Shown: positions 8,392 to 17,218, counted from the stretch's first letter. The stretch: 64,000 nucleotides of DNA from Ruminococcus flavefaciens (GCA_002309635.1 DBXO01000032.1:23726-87725); one strand, 5' to 3'. Notes: generated by a model not told the origin, from the letters alone. Made by a program: numbers and translations.

Positions 8392-9879
8392 ATGAATGAA
8401 TACAATTACAATTTCAATAGCAATGAAAACCAGCAGAATAACGGTGATGGCTTCAGCACCGACAGCAATACATCAGAGAAACCCAAGAAGAAACACTCAT
8501 TCTTAAAGATAGCTGCTTTCGTGGTTGCAATGGGAATCGTATCCGCAGGCTCTATCGAGGGCTACCGTATTTTCTCACGTGAGAACAGTATCCGCAGCAA
8601 TGCAGTGGTTGAAGACGCTGACCAAAAGGAAGAGAAGACCGAGAAAGCAACAAAGGACAACTCCATTGCAGCTCAGAATGTAAGTCTTATAAAGCCCGAA
8701 GAAGTAGGCGGCAACGTACTTACCACAGAGGCTATCGTTGAAAAAATGCTCCCCTCGGTTGTAGGTGTCGAGTCCACATTTACAATAGAGAACGCACAGA
8801 GCGGCGGCGATATGTTCGACTTCGGCTTCGGCGATTTCGGATTCGGCGATTTCGGTTTCGGCGGCGGAAATAACGGCAGAGGCGGCACGACTTCAAAGCA
8901 GTACAAGGGCACAGGTACAGGCGTTATCATCTCCGATAACGGCTATATCGTAACAAACGCCCATGTTATATACGACAGCGAATACGGCGCAGGCGAGGCT
9001 GACAGCGTTTCCGTTCTCCTCGACAACGACGAAGCATACGAAGCTGAGATCATCGGCTATGAGGTAGATCTCGACCTTGCAGTATTAAAGATAGACGAAA
9101 CAGGCCTTACAGCCGCTGAATTCGGCAACAGCGACGAGCTCAAGCTGGGCGAGTCGGTAATAGCTATCGGTAACCCTCTCGGCTTTGACCTCATGGACAC
9201 TGTAACAGGCGGTATGATCTCAGGTCTCGGACGTCACATCACTATCAACGACAAGACCATGAACCTTATACAGACCGACGCCGCTATAAACTCTGGCAAC
9301 TCAGGCGGTCCCCTTATAAATAAGTACGGTCAGGTAATAGGCATCAACTCCTCCAAGATGTCTTCGTCATACGGTTCATCTGAGGCTTCGATAGAGGGTA
9401 TCGGCTTTGCTATCCCCTCCAATCTAACAGCAAGCGTTATCGACGACCTTATGAAGTACGGCTACGTAACAGGCAAACCTAAGCTCGGTATCTACTACTA
9501 TCCTGTTTCCGATACGGCCGCTAAAATGTACAATATTCCGGTAGGCGTATTTGTATCCGATGTTATTAAGGGCGGCGCAGCTGAAAAGGCCGGCATCAAG
9601 AAAAGCGACGTTATCATTGAATTCAACGGTAAAAAGATCAAGTCCGACTCAGACCTCATCGCAGAACTCAACAGCTACTCAGCCGGAGACGAGGTAGAGA
9701 TAAAGCTCATCAGAAACGGCGATGAAGAAAAGACAGTAAAGCTTGTTCTTGACGAAGCAGAGCCTTCAAAGAAAACAGACAAGAACGAAGAAAAGGGCGA
9801 AAAGAAGTCCAGGGAGAACAGCTCTGACGACGAAGAAGTCGAAGATGATGACGACGAGAAGGCTCCCGCAGAAGAATGA
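8392..9879 (+). CDS. htrA: HtrA/DegP-like membrane-anchored serine protease
   Basis: A 495-residue envelope quality-control protease. I choose ATG 8392 (MNEYNYNF) because AAAGGAAAG precedes it; ATG 8371 is possible. A polar Asn-rich N-terminus is followed by one membrane segment (about 43-60). The trypsin-like domain carries His191 (NAHVI), Asp228 (DLDLAVLK) and Ser304 (NSGNSGGP). Just before it is a glycine/phenylalanine run with repeated DFGFG units (about 143-160), typical of the flexible loop region but unusually regular. One PDZ domain follows (about 365-450; GVFVSDVIKGGAAEKAG), then a highly charged Lys/Glu/Asp tail. Upstream operator repeats suggest stress-dependent control. Confidence 0.92.
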   Translation: MNEYNYNFNSNENQQNNGDGFSTDSNTSEKPKKKHSFLKIAAFVVAMGIVSAGSIEGYRIFSRENSIRSNAVVEDADQKEEKTEKATKDNSIAAQNVSLIKPEEVGGNVLTTEAIVEKMLPSVVGVESTFTIENAQSGGDMFDFGFGDFGFGDFGFGGGNNGRGGTTSKQYKGTGTGVIISDNGYIVTNAHVIYDSEYGAGEADSVSVLLDNDEAYEAEIIGYEVDLDLAVLKIDETGLTAAEFGNSDELKLGESVIAIGNPLGFDLMDTVTGGMISGLGRHITINDKTMNLIQTDAAINSGNSGGPLINKYGQVIGINSSKMSSSYGSSEASIEGIGFAIPSNLTASVIDDLMKYGYVTGKPKLGIYYYPVSDTAAKMYNIPVGVFVSDVIKGGAAEKAGIKKSDVIIEFNGKKIKSDSDLIAELNSYSAGDEVEIKLIRNGDEEKTVKLVLDEAEPSKKTDKNEEKGEKKSRENSSDDEEVEDDDDEKAPAEE

Positions 9880-9924
9880 TCTCCCGCAGAATGCTTCATT
9901 TTTATACTCCTTTCAAATAAAATA

Positions 9925-9960
9925 AAAGCAGCACTTCCGTTTAAGCGGAAGTGCTGCTTT
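9925..9960. terminator. First of two tandem hairpins between htrA and valS
   Basis: AAAGCAGCACTTCCG / CGGAAGTGCTGCTTT, a perfect 15-base stem with a 6-base loop. It can serve both converging genes; the minus strand has the better T-rich tail. Confidence 0.75.
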
Positions 9961-9973
9961 ACTGTTGATACAA

Positions 9974-10017
9974 AAAGCTGTTCATTGTAAAACACTCACA
10001 ATGAACAGCTTTGATTT
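9974..10017. terminator. Second tandem hairpin between htrA and valS
   Basis: AAAGCTGTTCATTGT / ACAATGAACAGCTTT, a perfect 15-base stem with a 9-base loop, followed on the plus strand by GATTTTT. Confidence 0.75.
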
Positions 10018-10121
10018 TTGTGCATAGCAGAGAATCTGAAAACTATTTCTTCAATAATCAATTGTTCTGCGTTGTATCCGGACTCATTTCAGTCCTATTA
10101 CAGAAAGGCTTTTTTCAGACC

Positions 10122-12743
10122 TTATTTTCTGAAAGCGGCTATAGCCTGTTCGATCTTTGCCATTTTCTCCTCAGCCTTGGCCAGCTTTGCCTTTTCGGCG
10201 TCAATGAGCTGAGCGGGAGCCTTTGCAATAAAGCCCTGATTATTGAGCTTTCCGCTGAGGAAGTCTATGTCCTTCTGAACCTTTTCCTTTTCCTTTTCAA
10301 GGCGTGCTGTTTCCTTTTCCTTGTCAACGAGCTCGTCCATAGGAATGAAGATACGAGCGGAATCGGTAACAGCGTTAGCTGAATCGGGAATATCGAACTT
10401 GTCGCCCGTTTCAACAGCGGAAGCAGAAGCAAGCTTCTCAAAGAATACAGCACAGGATCTGAAAAGCTCCTTGTCTGCGGTCTCAATGAAGAGCTTAGCC
10501 TTTACTGACGGAGGTACGTTCATTTCCGTACGTGTATTTCTTACAGCCTTGATAGCCGAGATTATCTTTTCAAATGCCTTTTCCTCGGCAGTAAAGTCTA
10601 TAGAAGCATCATATGTCGGATAGGTCTCAAGAATTATCATTGACTTTTCGTTAGTGAGTACCTGCCATATCTCCTCGGTAATGAACGGCATGAACGGGTG
10701 GAGAAGCTTCAGCATGCCCTGCATAGCCCATACAAGAACAGCCTGAGCCTTTGCCATTGTCTCACCGCCTGCCTGTATACGCGGCTTTGTGAGCTCGATG
10801 TACCAGTCGCAGAATACGTCCCATATGAAGTCGTATATCTTCTGTGAAGCAACGCCCAGCTCGTACTTGTCGAGGTTCTCGCCAACTTCCTTGGCAAGCT
10901 GATTGAACTTGTTTACGAGCCACTTGTCCTCCAGTTCAAGCTCTGCTGGAAGTCCGCTGAACTCGAAGTCCTCGGGAAGGTTCATCATAATGAAGCGTGA
11001 AGCGTTCCAGAGCTTGTTTGCAAAGTTACGTGCAGCCTTTACCTTGTCGTCGATATAACGCATATCATTTCCGGGAGAGTTGCCTGTAGCAAGCATGAAT
11101 CGGAGAGCGTCAGCGCCGTACTCGTTGATAACTTCAAGAGGGTCGATACCGTTTCCGAGAGACTTGGACATCTTGCGTCCCTGAGAGTCGCGTACAAGTC
11201 CGTGGATAAGAACTGTATCAAAAGGAACCTTGCCCATATTCTCAAGACCGCTGAACATCATTCTGATAACCCAGAAGAAGATGATATCATAGCCTGTTAC
11301 GAGAGTATTTGTGGGATAGAAGTACTTAAGGTCCTCAGTATTCTCAGGCCAGCCCAGTGTCGAGAAAGGCCAGAGTGCCGAGCTGAACCATGTATCAAGG
11401 GTATCGGGGTCCTGTCTCATGGGCTTTCCGCACTTGGGACAAACCGCGCTGCTCTCCTTGGTTACAACCATTTCGCCGCACTCGTCGCAGTAGAATGCAG
11501 GTATCTGATGACCCCACCATATCTGACGGGAGATACACCAGTCCTTGATATTTTCAAGCCAGTGGAAGTATATCTTGTCAAAACGCTCGGGAACGAACTT
11601 TGTATCGCCGTCCTTTACAGCCTTTATGGCAGGCTCTGCAAGAGGCTTCATCTTAACGAACCACTGAGTCGATACCTTAGGCTCAACTGTAGTTCCGCAG
11701 CGGTAACAGGTACCTACGTTATGGCTGTACTCCTCTATCTTAACAAGAGCGCCTTCCTTTTCGAGGTCCTCAACTATCTTCTTTCTTGCCTCATAGCGGT
11801 CCATACCGGCATATGCGGGATAATCGTCATTTATTGTAGCGTCATCGTTCATTACGTTGATAACGGGCAGCTTGTGACGTAGACCTACTTCAAAGTCGTT
11901 GGGGTCGTGAGCAGGAGTGATCTTAACTACGCCTGTACCGAAGTCCATTTCTACGTAATCATCAGCAACTATAGGTATCTCGCGGTGAACGATAGGCAGG
12001 ATAACTGTCTTGCCGACAAGATCCTTATAGCGCTCGTCCTTTGGATTTACTGCAACTGCCGTATCGCCGAGGAGAGTCTCGGGACGTGTCGTAGCAAGCT
12101 CAAGATATCCGTCGCTGTCCTTTATCTTATAGCGGAGGTGCCAGAAATGGCCTGCCTGATCCTCATAGGTAACTTCTGCGTCGGAAAGCGAGGTGCGGCA
12201 CTTGGGGCACCAGTTGATTATACGCTCGCCTCTGTAGATAAGGCCTTTTTCATAATACTTGATGAAAACTTCCTTTACGGCCTTTGAGCATCCCTCGTCC
12301 ATAGTGAAGCGCTCGCGTGACCAGTCGCAGGAGGATCCCAGCTTTTTCAGCTGCTCAACGATACGGCCGCCGTACTGCTTCTTCCACTCCCATGCACGCT
12401 TCATGAAGCCATCACGTCCGAGGTCTTCCTTTGTAACGCCTTCCTTGCGCATAGCCTCGACTATCTTAGCCTCTGTAGCTATAGCGGCGTGATCGGTACC
12501 AGGGAGCCACAGTGCGCTGTAGCCGCTCATTCTCTTCCAGCGGATAAGTATATCCTGTAATGTTTCATCGAGGGCATGTCCCATGTGGAGCTGTCCTGTG
12601 ATGTTGGGAGGTGGGATAACTATAGTGTAGGGCGTTTTCTTCGGATCAGCCTCTGCACGGAAACAGCCCTTGTCGTTCCATGCAGCATAGATACGATCCT
12701 CAAAGTCCTTGGGGTTATAAGCCTTTGCAAGTTCCTTTGCCAT
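10122..12743 (-). CDS. valS: Valyl-tRNA synthetase
   Basis: Charges tRNA-Val with valine. The 873-residue protein has the class I signature as HMGH in PNITGQLHMGH (near residue 50) and KMSKS in GRKMSKSLGNG (near 525), with the large CP1 editing domain between them, zinc-binding CPKC/CDEC-type pairs, and the C-terminal coiled coil that is characteristic of ValRS (Lys/Glu-rich, last 65 residues). Length is normal. The start has GGAAGATTTGA in front. A T-box leader lies immediately upstream, so expression should respond to uncharged tRNA-Val. Confidence 0.98.
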   Translation of the reverse strand: MAKELAKAYNPKDFEDRIYAAWNDKGCFRAEADPKKTPYTIVIPPPNITGQLHMGHALDETLQDILIRWKRMSGYSALWLPGTDHAAIATEAKIVEAMRKEGVTKEDLGRDGFMKRAWEWKKQYGGRIVEQLKKLGSSCDWSRERFTMDEGCSKAVKEVFIKYYEKGLIYRGERIINWCPKCRTSLSDAEVTYEDQAGHFWHLRYKIKDSDGYLELATTRPETLLGDTAVAVNPKDERYKDLVGKTVILPIVHREIPIVADDYVEMDFGTGVVKITPAHDPNDFEVGLRHKLPVINVMNDDATINDDYPAYAGMDRYEARKKIVEDLEKEGALVKIEEYSHNVGTCYRCGTTVEPKVSTQWFVKMKPLAEPAIKAVKDGDTKFVPERFDKIYFHWLENIKDWCISRQIWWGHQIPAFYCDECGEMVVTKESSAVCPKCGKPMRQDPDTLDTWFSSALWPFSTLGWPENTEDLKYFYPTNTLVTGYDIIFFWVIRMMFSGLENMGKVPFDTVLIHGLVRDSQGRKMSKSLGNGIDPLEVINEYGADALRFMLATGNSPGNDMRYIDDKVKAARNFANKLWNASRFIMMNLPEDFEFSGLPAELELEDKWLVNKFNQLAKEVGENLDKYELGVASQKIYDFIWDVFCDWYIELTKPRIQAGGETMAKAQAVLVWAMQGMLKLLHPFMPFITEEIWQVLTNEKSMIILETYPTYDASIDFTAEEKAFEKIISAIKAVRNTRTEMNVPPSVKAKLFIETADKELFRSCAVFFEKLASASAVETGDKFDIPDSANAVTDSARIFIPMDELVDKEKETARLEKEKEKVQKDIDFLSGKLNNQGFIAKAPAQLIDAEKAKLAKAEEKMAKIEQAIAAFRK

Positions 12744-12853
12744 TCAAATCTTCCTTTCGATCATTTAATAATCATAATCAGTGTTATCGGTCCACAGCAA
12801 TATAATTCAGATAAGTCAGCGAAGCTGACACCGTAAACTATGCACTATGAATT

Positions 12854-13117
12854 AAAAAAGCCCTGAACCGTTATAGGTCCAGGGCGAACTAAGTCCGTGT
12901 TACCACCTGAATTCGGGATTCATCCCGCACTCTGCGGAGCCTGTGAGCTCCTTCCCCTGTAACGTGAGGATCACGCCGCATACTACTGAGCATCTGCCGT
13001 TGGCACGCGAAGCTCCGAAGCTACTTCCGCAAGTCCCTCATACTGCTTTTCACCTTACGGCAGCTCTCTGAAAATCGGGTATCCTGCGTACTCCTCTTCA
13101 TCATCGCCTTTGAATAC
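12854..13117 (-). ncRNA. T-box leader controlling valS
   Basis: On the minus strand, after the promoter at 13152-13124, the RNA begins with a stem I region containing GATGATGAAGAGGAGTA. A GTA triplet at 13024-13022, in GGAAGTAGC, is a plausible valine specifier. The T-box core reads AGGTGGTAACACGG (12908-12895), close to the family consensus AGGGTGGTACCGCG. A terminator follows: GCCCTGGACC / CGGTTCAGGGC with TTTTTT (12885-12854). Unaminoacylated tRNA-Val should pair with the core and prevent the terminator. The T-box call is firm; the specifier placement is inferred without folding. Confidence 0.93.
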
Positions 13118-13123
13118 TTTATA

Positions 13124-13152
13124 ATTATACATGATATTTTTTCATTTGTCAA
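13124..13152 (-). promoter_or_regulatory. Sigma-A promoter of the T-box/valS transcript
   Basis: Minus strand TTGACA (13152-13147), exactly 17 bases, TATAAT (13129-13124). Confidence 0.85.
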
Positions 13153-13198
13153 GACCGATTCAGCCATTAGCTGTCTGAACTAAGAGCTAAGGTGCAGC

Positions 13199-13405
13199 TC
13201 ATACAACATCTTCATCGAGATAAATAAGCATTTCTACCATAAGTATCTCTTCATTCGACAATTCATTTATTATTGACATATTAACGACCCTTTTATTATT
13301 TATATATATGTCAAGTTCAAAACTTGATTTTTCAGTAACAGTTTTTCCATTTCCCTCTTTAAAAGCAACTATATCTGAATTTATATAATGCATATCTTTA
13401 TACAC
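13199..13405 (-). pseudogene. Possible remnant resembling the N-terminus of FdhD
   Basis: A 68-codon frame, AT-rich compared with its neighbours and without a recognisable ribosome binding site. The stretch ITEKSSFELDIYINNKRVV-like (here VTEKSSFELDIYINN) followed by MSIINELSNEEILMVEML recalls the start of formate dehydrogenase accessory protein FdhD, where a target-enzyme strand (LTIYVNG) precedes CTPxDLxELxxGFL. The conserved Cys and all later domains are absent and nothing of the family continues downstream. It could also be a small unrelated protein or chance. The FdhD link is my reading by eye. Confidence 0.3.
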
Positions 13406-13495
13406 TGTCAGTCATTGTCATACACCGTAGAATTATCATCATAAAAATCTGTATAGTTATCAGCTGATAGTACCCTCCCCTGCAGGCTAACGGCT

Positions 13496-13530
13496 GATAA
13501 TTTTTCGCATATTGCGAAAAATTATCTTTT
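13496..13530 (+). terminator. Long hairpin with T run just upstream of the prfB promoter
   Basis: GATAATTTTTCGCA / TGCGAAAAATTATC, a perfect 14-base inverted repeat with a 3-base loop followed by TTTTT. It ends six bases before the prfB -35 box. No clear plus-strand gene precedes it. Confidence 0.55.
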
Positions 13531-13535
13531 TCCCC

Positions 13536-13564
13536 TTGCAGTCCGCACAAAACTGTGATATAAT
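13536..13564 (+). promoter_or_regulatory. Sigma-A promoter of prfB
   Basis: TTGCAG (13536-13541), 17 bases, TATAAT (13559-13564). Confidence 0.7.
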
Positions 13565-13596
13565 ATATGTATCTATGTTTGAAAGGATTTGAAACT

Positions 13597-14715
13597 ATGA
13601 TAATACTCGACGAACTCAGAGTAGAAATGACAGGCTACCGCAAGGAAATGGCGGAGCTTGCCGACGTTCTGAATATAGAAGCTGCAAAGAAGCGCGTTGC
13701 CGAGCTTGGCGAGGAAACAGGCAGGGACGGTTTCTGGGACGACCTTGAAAACTCCCAGAAGGTGCTCAAGGAGCAGAAGTCTCTCGAAAGAAAGATCGAT
13801 AAATTCAACAAGCTCAACGACAATCTTGAAGATATCATCACTCTCATCGAGCTTTCTATCGAAGCTGACGACGAGAGCGACATCGAGGAAATAAAATCCG
13901 AGTCCGAAGCTTTCAAGACAAAGCTGGAGGACGAAAAGCTGTCAACTCTGCTCACAGGAGAGTATGACAATGCAAATGCTATCCTCACCTTCCACGCCGG
14001 CGCAGGCGGAACAGAGGCTCAGGACTGGGCAGAGATGCTCTACCGTATGTACAATCACTGGGCTGAACGCCACGACTTCAAGGTGGAGCTTCTTGACTAC
14101 CTTGACGGCGACGACGCAGGCATGAAATCCGCTTCTATCCTTATCGAGGGCGACAACGCCTACGGCTACATGAAATCGGAATCCGGTGTTCACAGACTTG
14201 TACGTATCTCCCCCTTTGACGCTTCGGGCAGAAGGCATACCTCATTCGCAGCTCTCGAGGTTATGCCCGAAATCGACGATTCTATCGAAGTTGATATCCG
14301 TCCTGAGGATATTGAAATGGAGGTTTACCGTTCAAGCGGTGCAGGCGGTCAGAAGGTAAACAAGACCAGTTCGGCTGTACGTCTTATCCATAAGCCAACA
14401 GGTATCGTTGTTTCCTGTCAGACTCAGCGAAGCCAGTACCAGAACAAGGACTACGCAATGAAGATGCTCCGCTCAAAGCTCATTGAGATCAAGGAGCGCG
14501 AACACCTGGAAAAGATCGAGGATATCAAGGGCGTTCAGAACCAGATAGCATGGGGCTCACAGATACGTTCATATGTATTCATGCCCTACACTCTTGTAAA
14601 GGATCACCGCACAGGCTTTGAAAACGGCAATATCCAGGCTGTTATGGACGGAGACCTTGACGGCTTCATCAATGCTTATCTGAAGTCACTCTCTCACGGA
14701 ACACTTGAAAAGTAA
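13597..14715 (+). CDS. prfB: Peptide chain release factor 2
   Basis: Terminates translation at UGA and UAA. The 372-residue protein starts at ATG 13597 behind GAAAGGA. The tripeptide anticodon SPF is present in RISPFDASGRRH and the peptidyl-tRNA hydrolysis motif GGQ in SGAGGQKVNKT, both diagnostic for RF2. The frame is continuous through the place (around residues 22-30, ELADVLNIEAAKKR) where many bacteria have an in-frame UGA and a programmed +1 frameshift, so the classical autoregulation is absent here. The next gene begins 30 bases downstream. Confidence 0.97.
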   Translation: MIILDELRVEMTGYRKEMAELADVLNIEAAKKRVAELGEETGRDGFWDDLENSQKVLKEQKSLERKIDKFNKLNDNLEDIITLIELSIEADDESDIEEIKSESEAFKTKLEDEKLSTLLTGEYDNANAILTFHAGAGGTEAQDWAEMLYRMYNHWAERHDFKVELLDYLDGDDAGMKSASILIEGDNAYGYMKSESGVHRLVRISPFDASGRRHTSFAALEVMPEIDDSIEVDIRPEDIEMEVYRSSGAGGQKVNKTSSAVRLIHKPTGIVVSCQTQRSQYQNKDYAMKMLRSKLIEIKEREHLEKIEDIKGVQNQIAWGSQIRSYVFMPYTLVKDHRTGFENGNIQAVMDGDLDGFINAYLKSLSHGTLEK

Positions 14716-14745
14716 ATCGGAATTAATTATAAGAGTAATAACAGT

Positions 14746-15219
14746 ATGAAAAAACTTAGAAAGATACTGTGTATAATATCTGCTGCGGCAATATGCACGT
14801 TAGCATATTCCTGTGAAAAAAACAGATCAGGTGAAAGCAGTTCTGAAGTTGATATTTTGAATAACGGAGCTGAAAGTGTAGTTCCCTCAAAAACAGAATT
14901 GATCGGAAATGCTAAAGCTGCCGGATATGAAGTGTCTGAATTTGATAATATATATGATTTACAGGTTTCCGGAGAAAGAGTGCTTGCACAAAAAGGGACC
15001 CGGTATATAGATATATGCTATGGATTGAACAAGGAAGATGCTGTAACGGTTTTTAAATATTTTGAAGACAAGTATGATTCTCAGGTCAAATCCGGAGACT
15101 ATTATATTCTTGCCCGGAATCAGAAATTTGTTTATTTTATAAGTGACAAGAAGACATTTACTATCAGTGGCTTTAAAAGTATCGATAATGATGGTGAGCA
15201 ATATATATGCAAAGAATGA
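14746..15219 (+). CDS. Secreted lipoprotein of unknown function
   Basis: A 157-residue protein with a signal peptide and lipobox LAYSC (Cys23), so it should be lipid-anchored outside the membrane. A polar Ser/Glu linker is followed by a folded-looking domain of about 110 residues with alternating beta and helix pattern (YDLQVSGERVLAQKGTRYIDI, YYILARNQKFVYFI). No family is recognised. It lies 30 bases downstream of prfB and is markedly more AT-rich than prfB, which may hint at a separate origin. A terminator follows at 15245-15269. Confidence 0.8.
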   Translation: MKKLRKILCIISAAAICTLAYSCEKNRSGESSSEVDILNNGAESVVPSKTELIGNAKAAGYEVSEFDNIYDLQVSGERVLAQKGTRYIDICYGLNKEDAVTVFKYFEDKYDSQVKSGDYYILARNQKFVYFISDKKTFTISGFKSIDNDGEQYICKE

Positions 15220-15244
15220 AAAGGTACTGAACAGTTACATTTTT

Positions 15245-15269
15245 AAGGGACGCCAGCGGCGTCCCTTTT
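15245..15269 (+). terminator. Terminator after the prfB-lipoprotein unit
   Basis: AAGGGACGCC AGC GGCGTCCCTT then TTTC. Confidence 0.85.
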
Positions 15270-15302
15270 CTATTCACTAAGCACTAAAAACTTATCACTT
15301 CT

Positions 15303-15680
15303 TCAAAACACACTATTCCAAAGCGGCGTTTCGCCGCTTTTCAGCATTTCAAGGAGCTCCCTCAGCTCGGAAAGCTCCGCTTTCAGTTCATCATCCTCAT
15401 TTTCTGCAAGCTGTACGATTCTTGCGCTTATCCTGTCAGCTTCCACAAGCTTGTCATACTTCAGCAGAACAGATGCCCAATACCGGAATCTTTCCCACTT
15501 TTCCCCGAGTTCCCGTGCGCTCTCGTTAAGCGCCTCACTTTCTCCGTTTTCCGCCATGATACTTAGCCTGTTTATATCCCCGAGCATTTCATTGCAGCGG
15601 TGGTTCACCCACACGCTTGTAAAAGCGCTCAACGCTATCAGTATAAGCAGAATTGCCGCACTTATCTTTACTCTCGTCAT
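15303..15680 (-). CDS. DUF4363-like membrane-anchored protein
   Basis: A 125-residue protein with one N-terminal membrane segment (about 5-25) and a helical, charged outside domain (heptad-like Glu/Leu/Arg pattern, residues 30-115). Its features and its position next to a DUF421 protein fit DUF4363, a family of unknown function found with DUF421 (YetF-type) proteins in Firmicutes. Its ATG overlaps the stop of the upstream gene by four bases (ATGA), so the two are translationally coupled and probably act together. Confidence 0.75.
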   Translation of the reverse strand: MTRVKISAAILLILIALSAFTSVWVNHRCNEMLGDINRLSIMAENGESEALNESARELGEKWERFRYWASVLLKYDKLVEADRISARIVQLAENEDDELKAELSELRELLEMLKSGETPLWNSVF

Positions 15681-16384
15681 TTTCCGCCTCCGAAACTAAG
15701 CACCATGGGAGCTCTTCCCTGCTTGTCCGCAACGAAGCATTTCCCCGAGCTGTCTGCGGTCATCAGAAAAACGTCGGTCACTTTCATACCGTTTGCGGAA
15801 AGAAGCATTTCCACCGCGCTTCTGCTGAGTTTCATAGACTTCATAGCATTTTCCGCAAGCACTCCGTCGGAGATTATCAGTACGGGCGGGTCGGATTCTT
15901 CTGCGGCTATTTTCATATCGCTCCGCGTGGGAGTTTCCGAGGTCTGCTTCTTCATTACGGATACGCTGCCTGTGGTCTCAACTATCGCAAACTGTACCTC
16001 GCTCAGGTCGAATATATCCTTACTCCTCAGAGCCATGAGCAGATCGTCTGCCGAAAACCGCAGCTCTCGCAGTATATCCCTCTCTATCCTGCCGCCGCGT
16101 ATGACTATTTTGGGACTTCCCGATACGAGCCTTCTCAGCTTAGTGAAACGGAGATTGAGCCATGATACAATGACCTCAAAGCATACCAGCGCCAGTATTG
16201 GGGTAACTCCCACAGCTACAGGGATATTCACATCCTCAACGGGAAGGGTTGCTATATTCGATACAAGTATAGTTATGACAAGCTCAGAGGGCTGGAGCTC
16301 CCCGAGCTGACGCTTTCCCATCAGCCTGACTGCGAATATGACAAGTATATACAGCATGACCGAACGTATCAGTACTACACACAT
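15677..16384 (-). CDS. DUF421 (YetF/YcaP-type) membrane protein
   Basis: A 235-residue protein with about three membrane helices in residues 1-75 and the family hallmark MGKRQLGELQPSELVITILV. The soluble DUF421 domain follows (KIVIRGGRIERDILRELRFSADDLL, about 105-165), then a C-terminal part that includes ANGMKVTDVFLMTADSSG. I start at ATG 16384 because AAAAGGAG precedes it. Family members in spore formers include SpoVA-associated and YetF proteins with lipid or membrane roles; the biochemical role is unsettled. Coupled by overlap to the DUF4363-like gene. Confidence 0.85.
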   Translation of the reverse strand: MCVVLIRSVMLYILVIFAVRLMGKRQLGELQPSELVITILVSNIATLPVEDVNIPVAVGVTPILALVCFEVIVSWLNLRFTKLRRLVSGSPKIVIRGGRIERDILRELRFSADDLLMALRSKDIFDLSEVQFAIVETTGSVSVMKKQTSETPTRSDMKIAAEESDPPVLIISDGVLAENAMKSMKLSRSAVEMLLSANGMKVTDVFLMTADSSGKCFVADKQGRAPMVLSFGGGK

Positions 16385-16454
16385 AAAAACAGCTCCTTTT
16401 ACGGTTATTTTTCCGCATCGGAGCTGATATATGCAAATATCATTCCATAAAAAA

Positions 16455-16475
16455 CGGGCGAACATTGTCCGCCCG
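16455..16475 (-). terminator. Terminator after the cytidylate-kinase-like gene
   Basis: Minus strand CGGGCG / CGCCCG stem followed by TTTTTT, nine bases past the stop at 16483. Confidence 0.75.
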
Positions 16476-16482
16476 CAAAGAA

Positions 16483-17106
16483 TCAGTCCTTGAATCTGTT
16501 ATTGTACTCCTGATAAGCCCGTACTATGATTTCTGCGCACAGCTCGTCGCCAAGGACTCCGCTGTTGAGGCACAGTGCATACTGGTCCTTATCCTGCCAT
16601 ACTCTGCCCGTATTTACATTGTAAAAAGTCTCGCGGCGCTTGTCAGCTTTTTTCAGTATTGAGTCAGCCTTGTTCTCGCTGACGCCGTACTCCGATATAG
16701 CCCTCTTTACGCGAAACTCATGGTCGGCATAGATATAAACGTTGAAGCAGCCCTTTTCTTCAAGGATATAGCTTCCGCACCTGCCGACTATGACGAACTG
16801 CTTTTCCTTTTCTGCTATTTCATTGATGATACGGCTTTCCATAAGGAAGACCTTGTCAGAAAGCGGCAGGTTCTCCTCCATAGTCCTTGCGGGATTTGCT
16901 GAAAGCAGCAGCGAATACAGAAAGCTTGTGGGGACATTCTCCTCGGCATTTTCAAGATATTCGGGCGCAATACCGCACCTCTCCGCCGTCATTTCCAGTA
17001 TCTGACGGTTATAGCAATTTATACCCAGTTTCTCAGCTGCGAGCTGACCTATCACACTTCCGCCGCTTCCGTATTGTCTCTCGATAGTGATTATATTCTT
17101 TTTCAT
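16483..17106 (-). CDS. Cytidylate kinase-like family protein
   Basis: A 207-residue P-loop protein of the cytidylate-kinase-like group. The nucleotide-binding start ITIERQYGSGGSVIG is typical: these proteins carry a GSGG loop in place of the standard GKGT. Further family features are VIVGRCGSYIL and the Arg/Lys-rich lid DKRRETFYN. Substrate is unknown; the group is distinct from Cmk and may phosphorylate a different nucleotide. It is monocistronic, with its own promoter (TTGAAA-16-TATAAT) and terminator. Confidence 0.82.
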   Translation of the reverse strand: MKKNIITIERQYGSGGSVIGQLAAEKLGINCYNRQILEMTAERCGIAPEYLENAEENVPTSFLYSLLLSANPARTMEENLPLSDKVFLMESRIINEIAEKEKQFVIVGRCGSYILEEKGCFNVYIYADHEFRVKRAISEYGVSENKADSILKKADKRRETFYNVNTGRVWQDKDQYALCLNSGVLGDELCAEIIVRAYQEYNNRFKD

Positions 17107-17167
17107 CGTTTGGTTCCCCCCATGTCATAATTCTTGTTACATAAATTGATAAAATAACTATGTTTAT

Positions 17168-17195
17168 ATTATAGCATAATTTGCACATATTTCAA
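17168..17195 (-). promoter_or_regulatory. Promoter of the cytidylate-kinase-like gene
   Basis: Minus strand TTGAAA (17195-17190), 16 bases, TATAAT (17173-17168). Confidence 0.6.
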
Positions 17196-17218
17196 CAATA
17201 TTGACGAAAAATATTGTT
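17194..17218. promoter_or_regulatory. Inverted repeat abutting the -35 box, possible operator
   Basis: AACAATATT GACGAAA AATATTGTT: perfect 9-base arms that start at the -35 box of the cytidylate-kinase-like gene. No T run follows on either strand, so a binding site is more likely than a terminator. Confidence 0.4.

Noticed and set aside
12830..12840. CGTAAACT-like sequence near 12832 as a further sigma-I -10 element
   Set aside because: No ACCCCG lies 18 bases upstream; the sequence before it is a GTCAGC/GCTGAC repeat.
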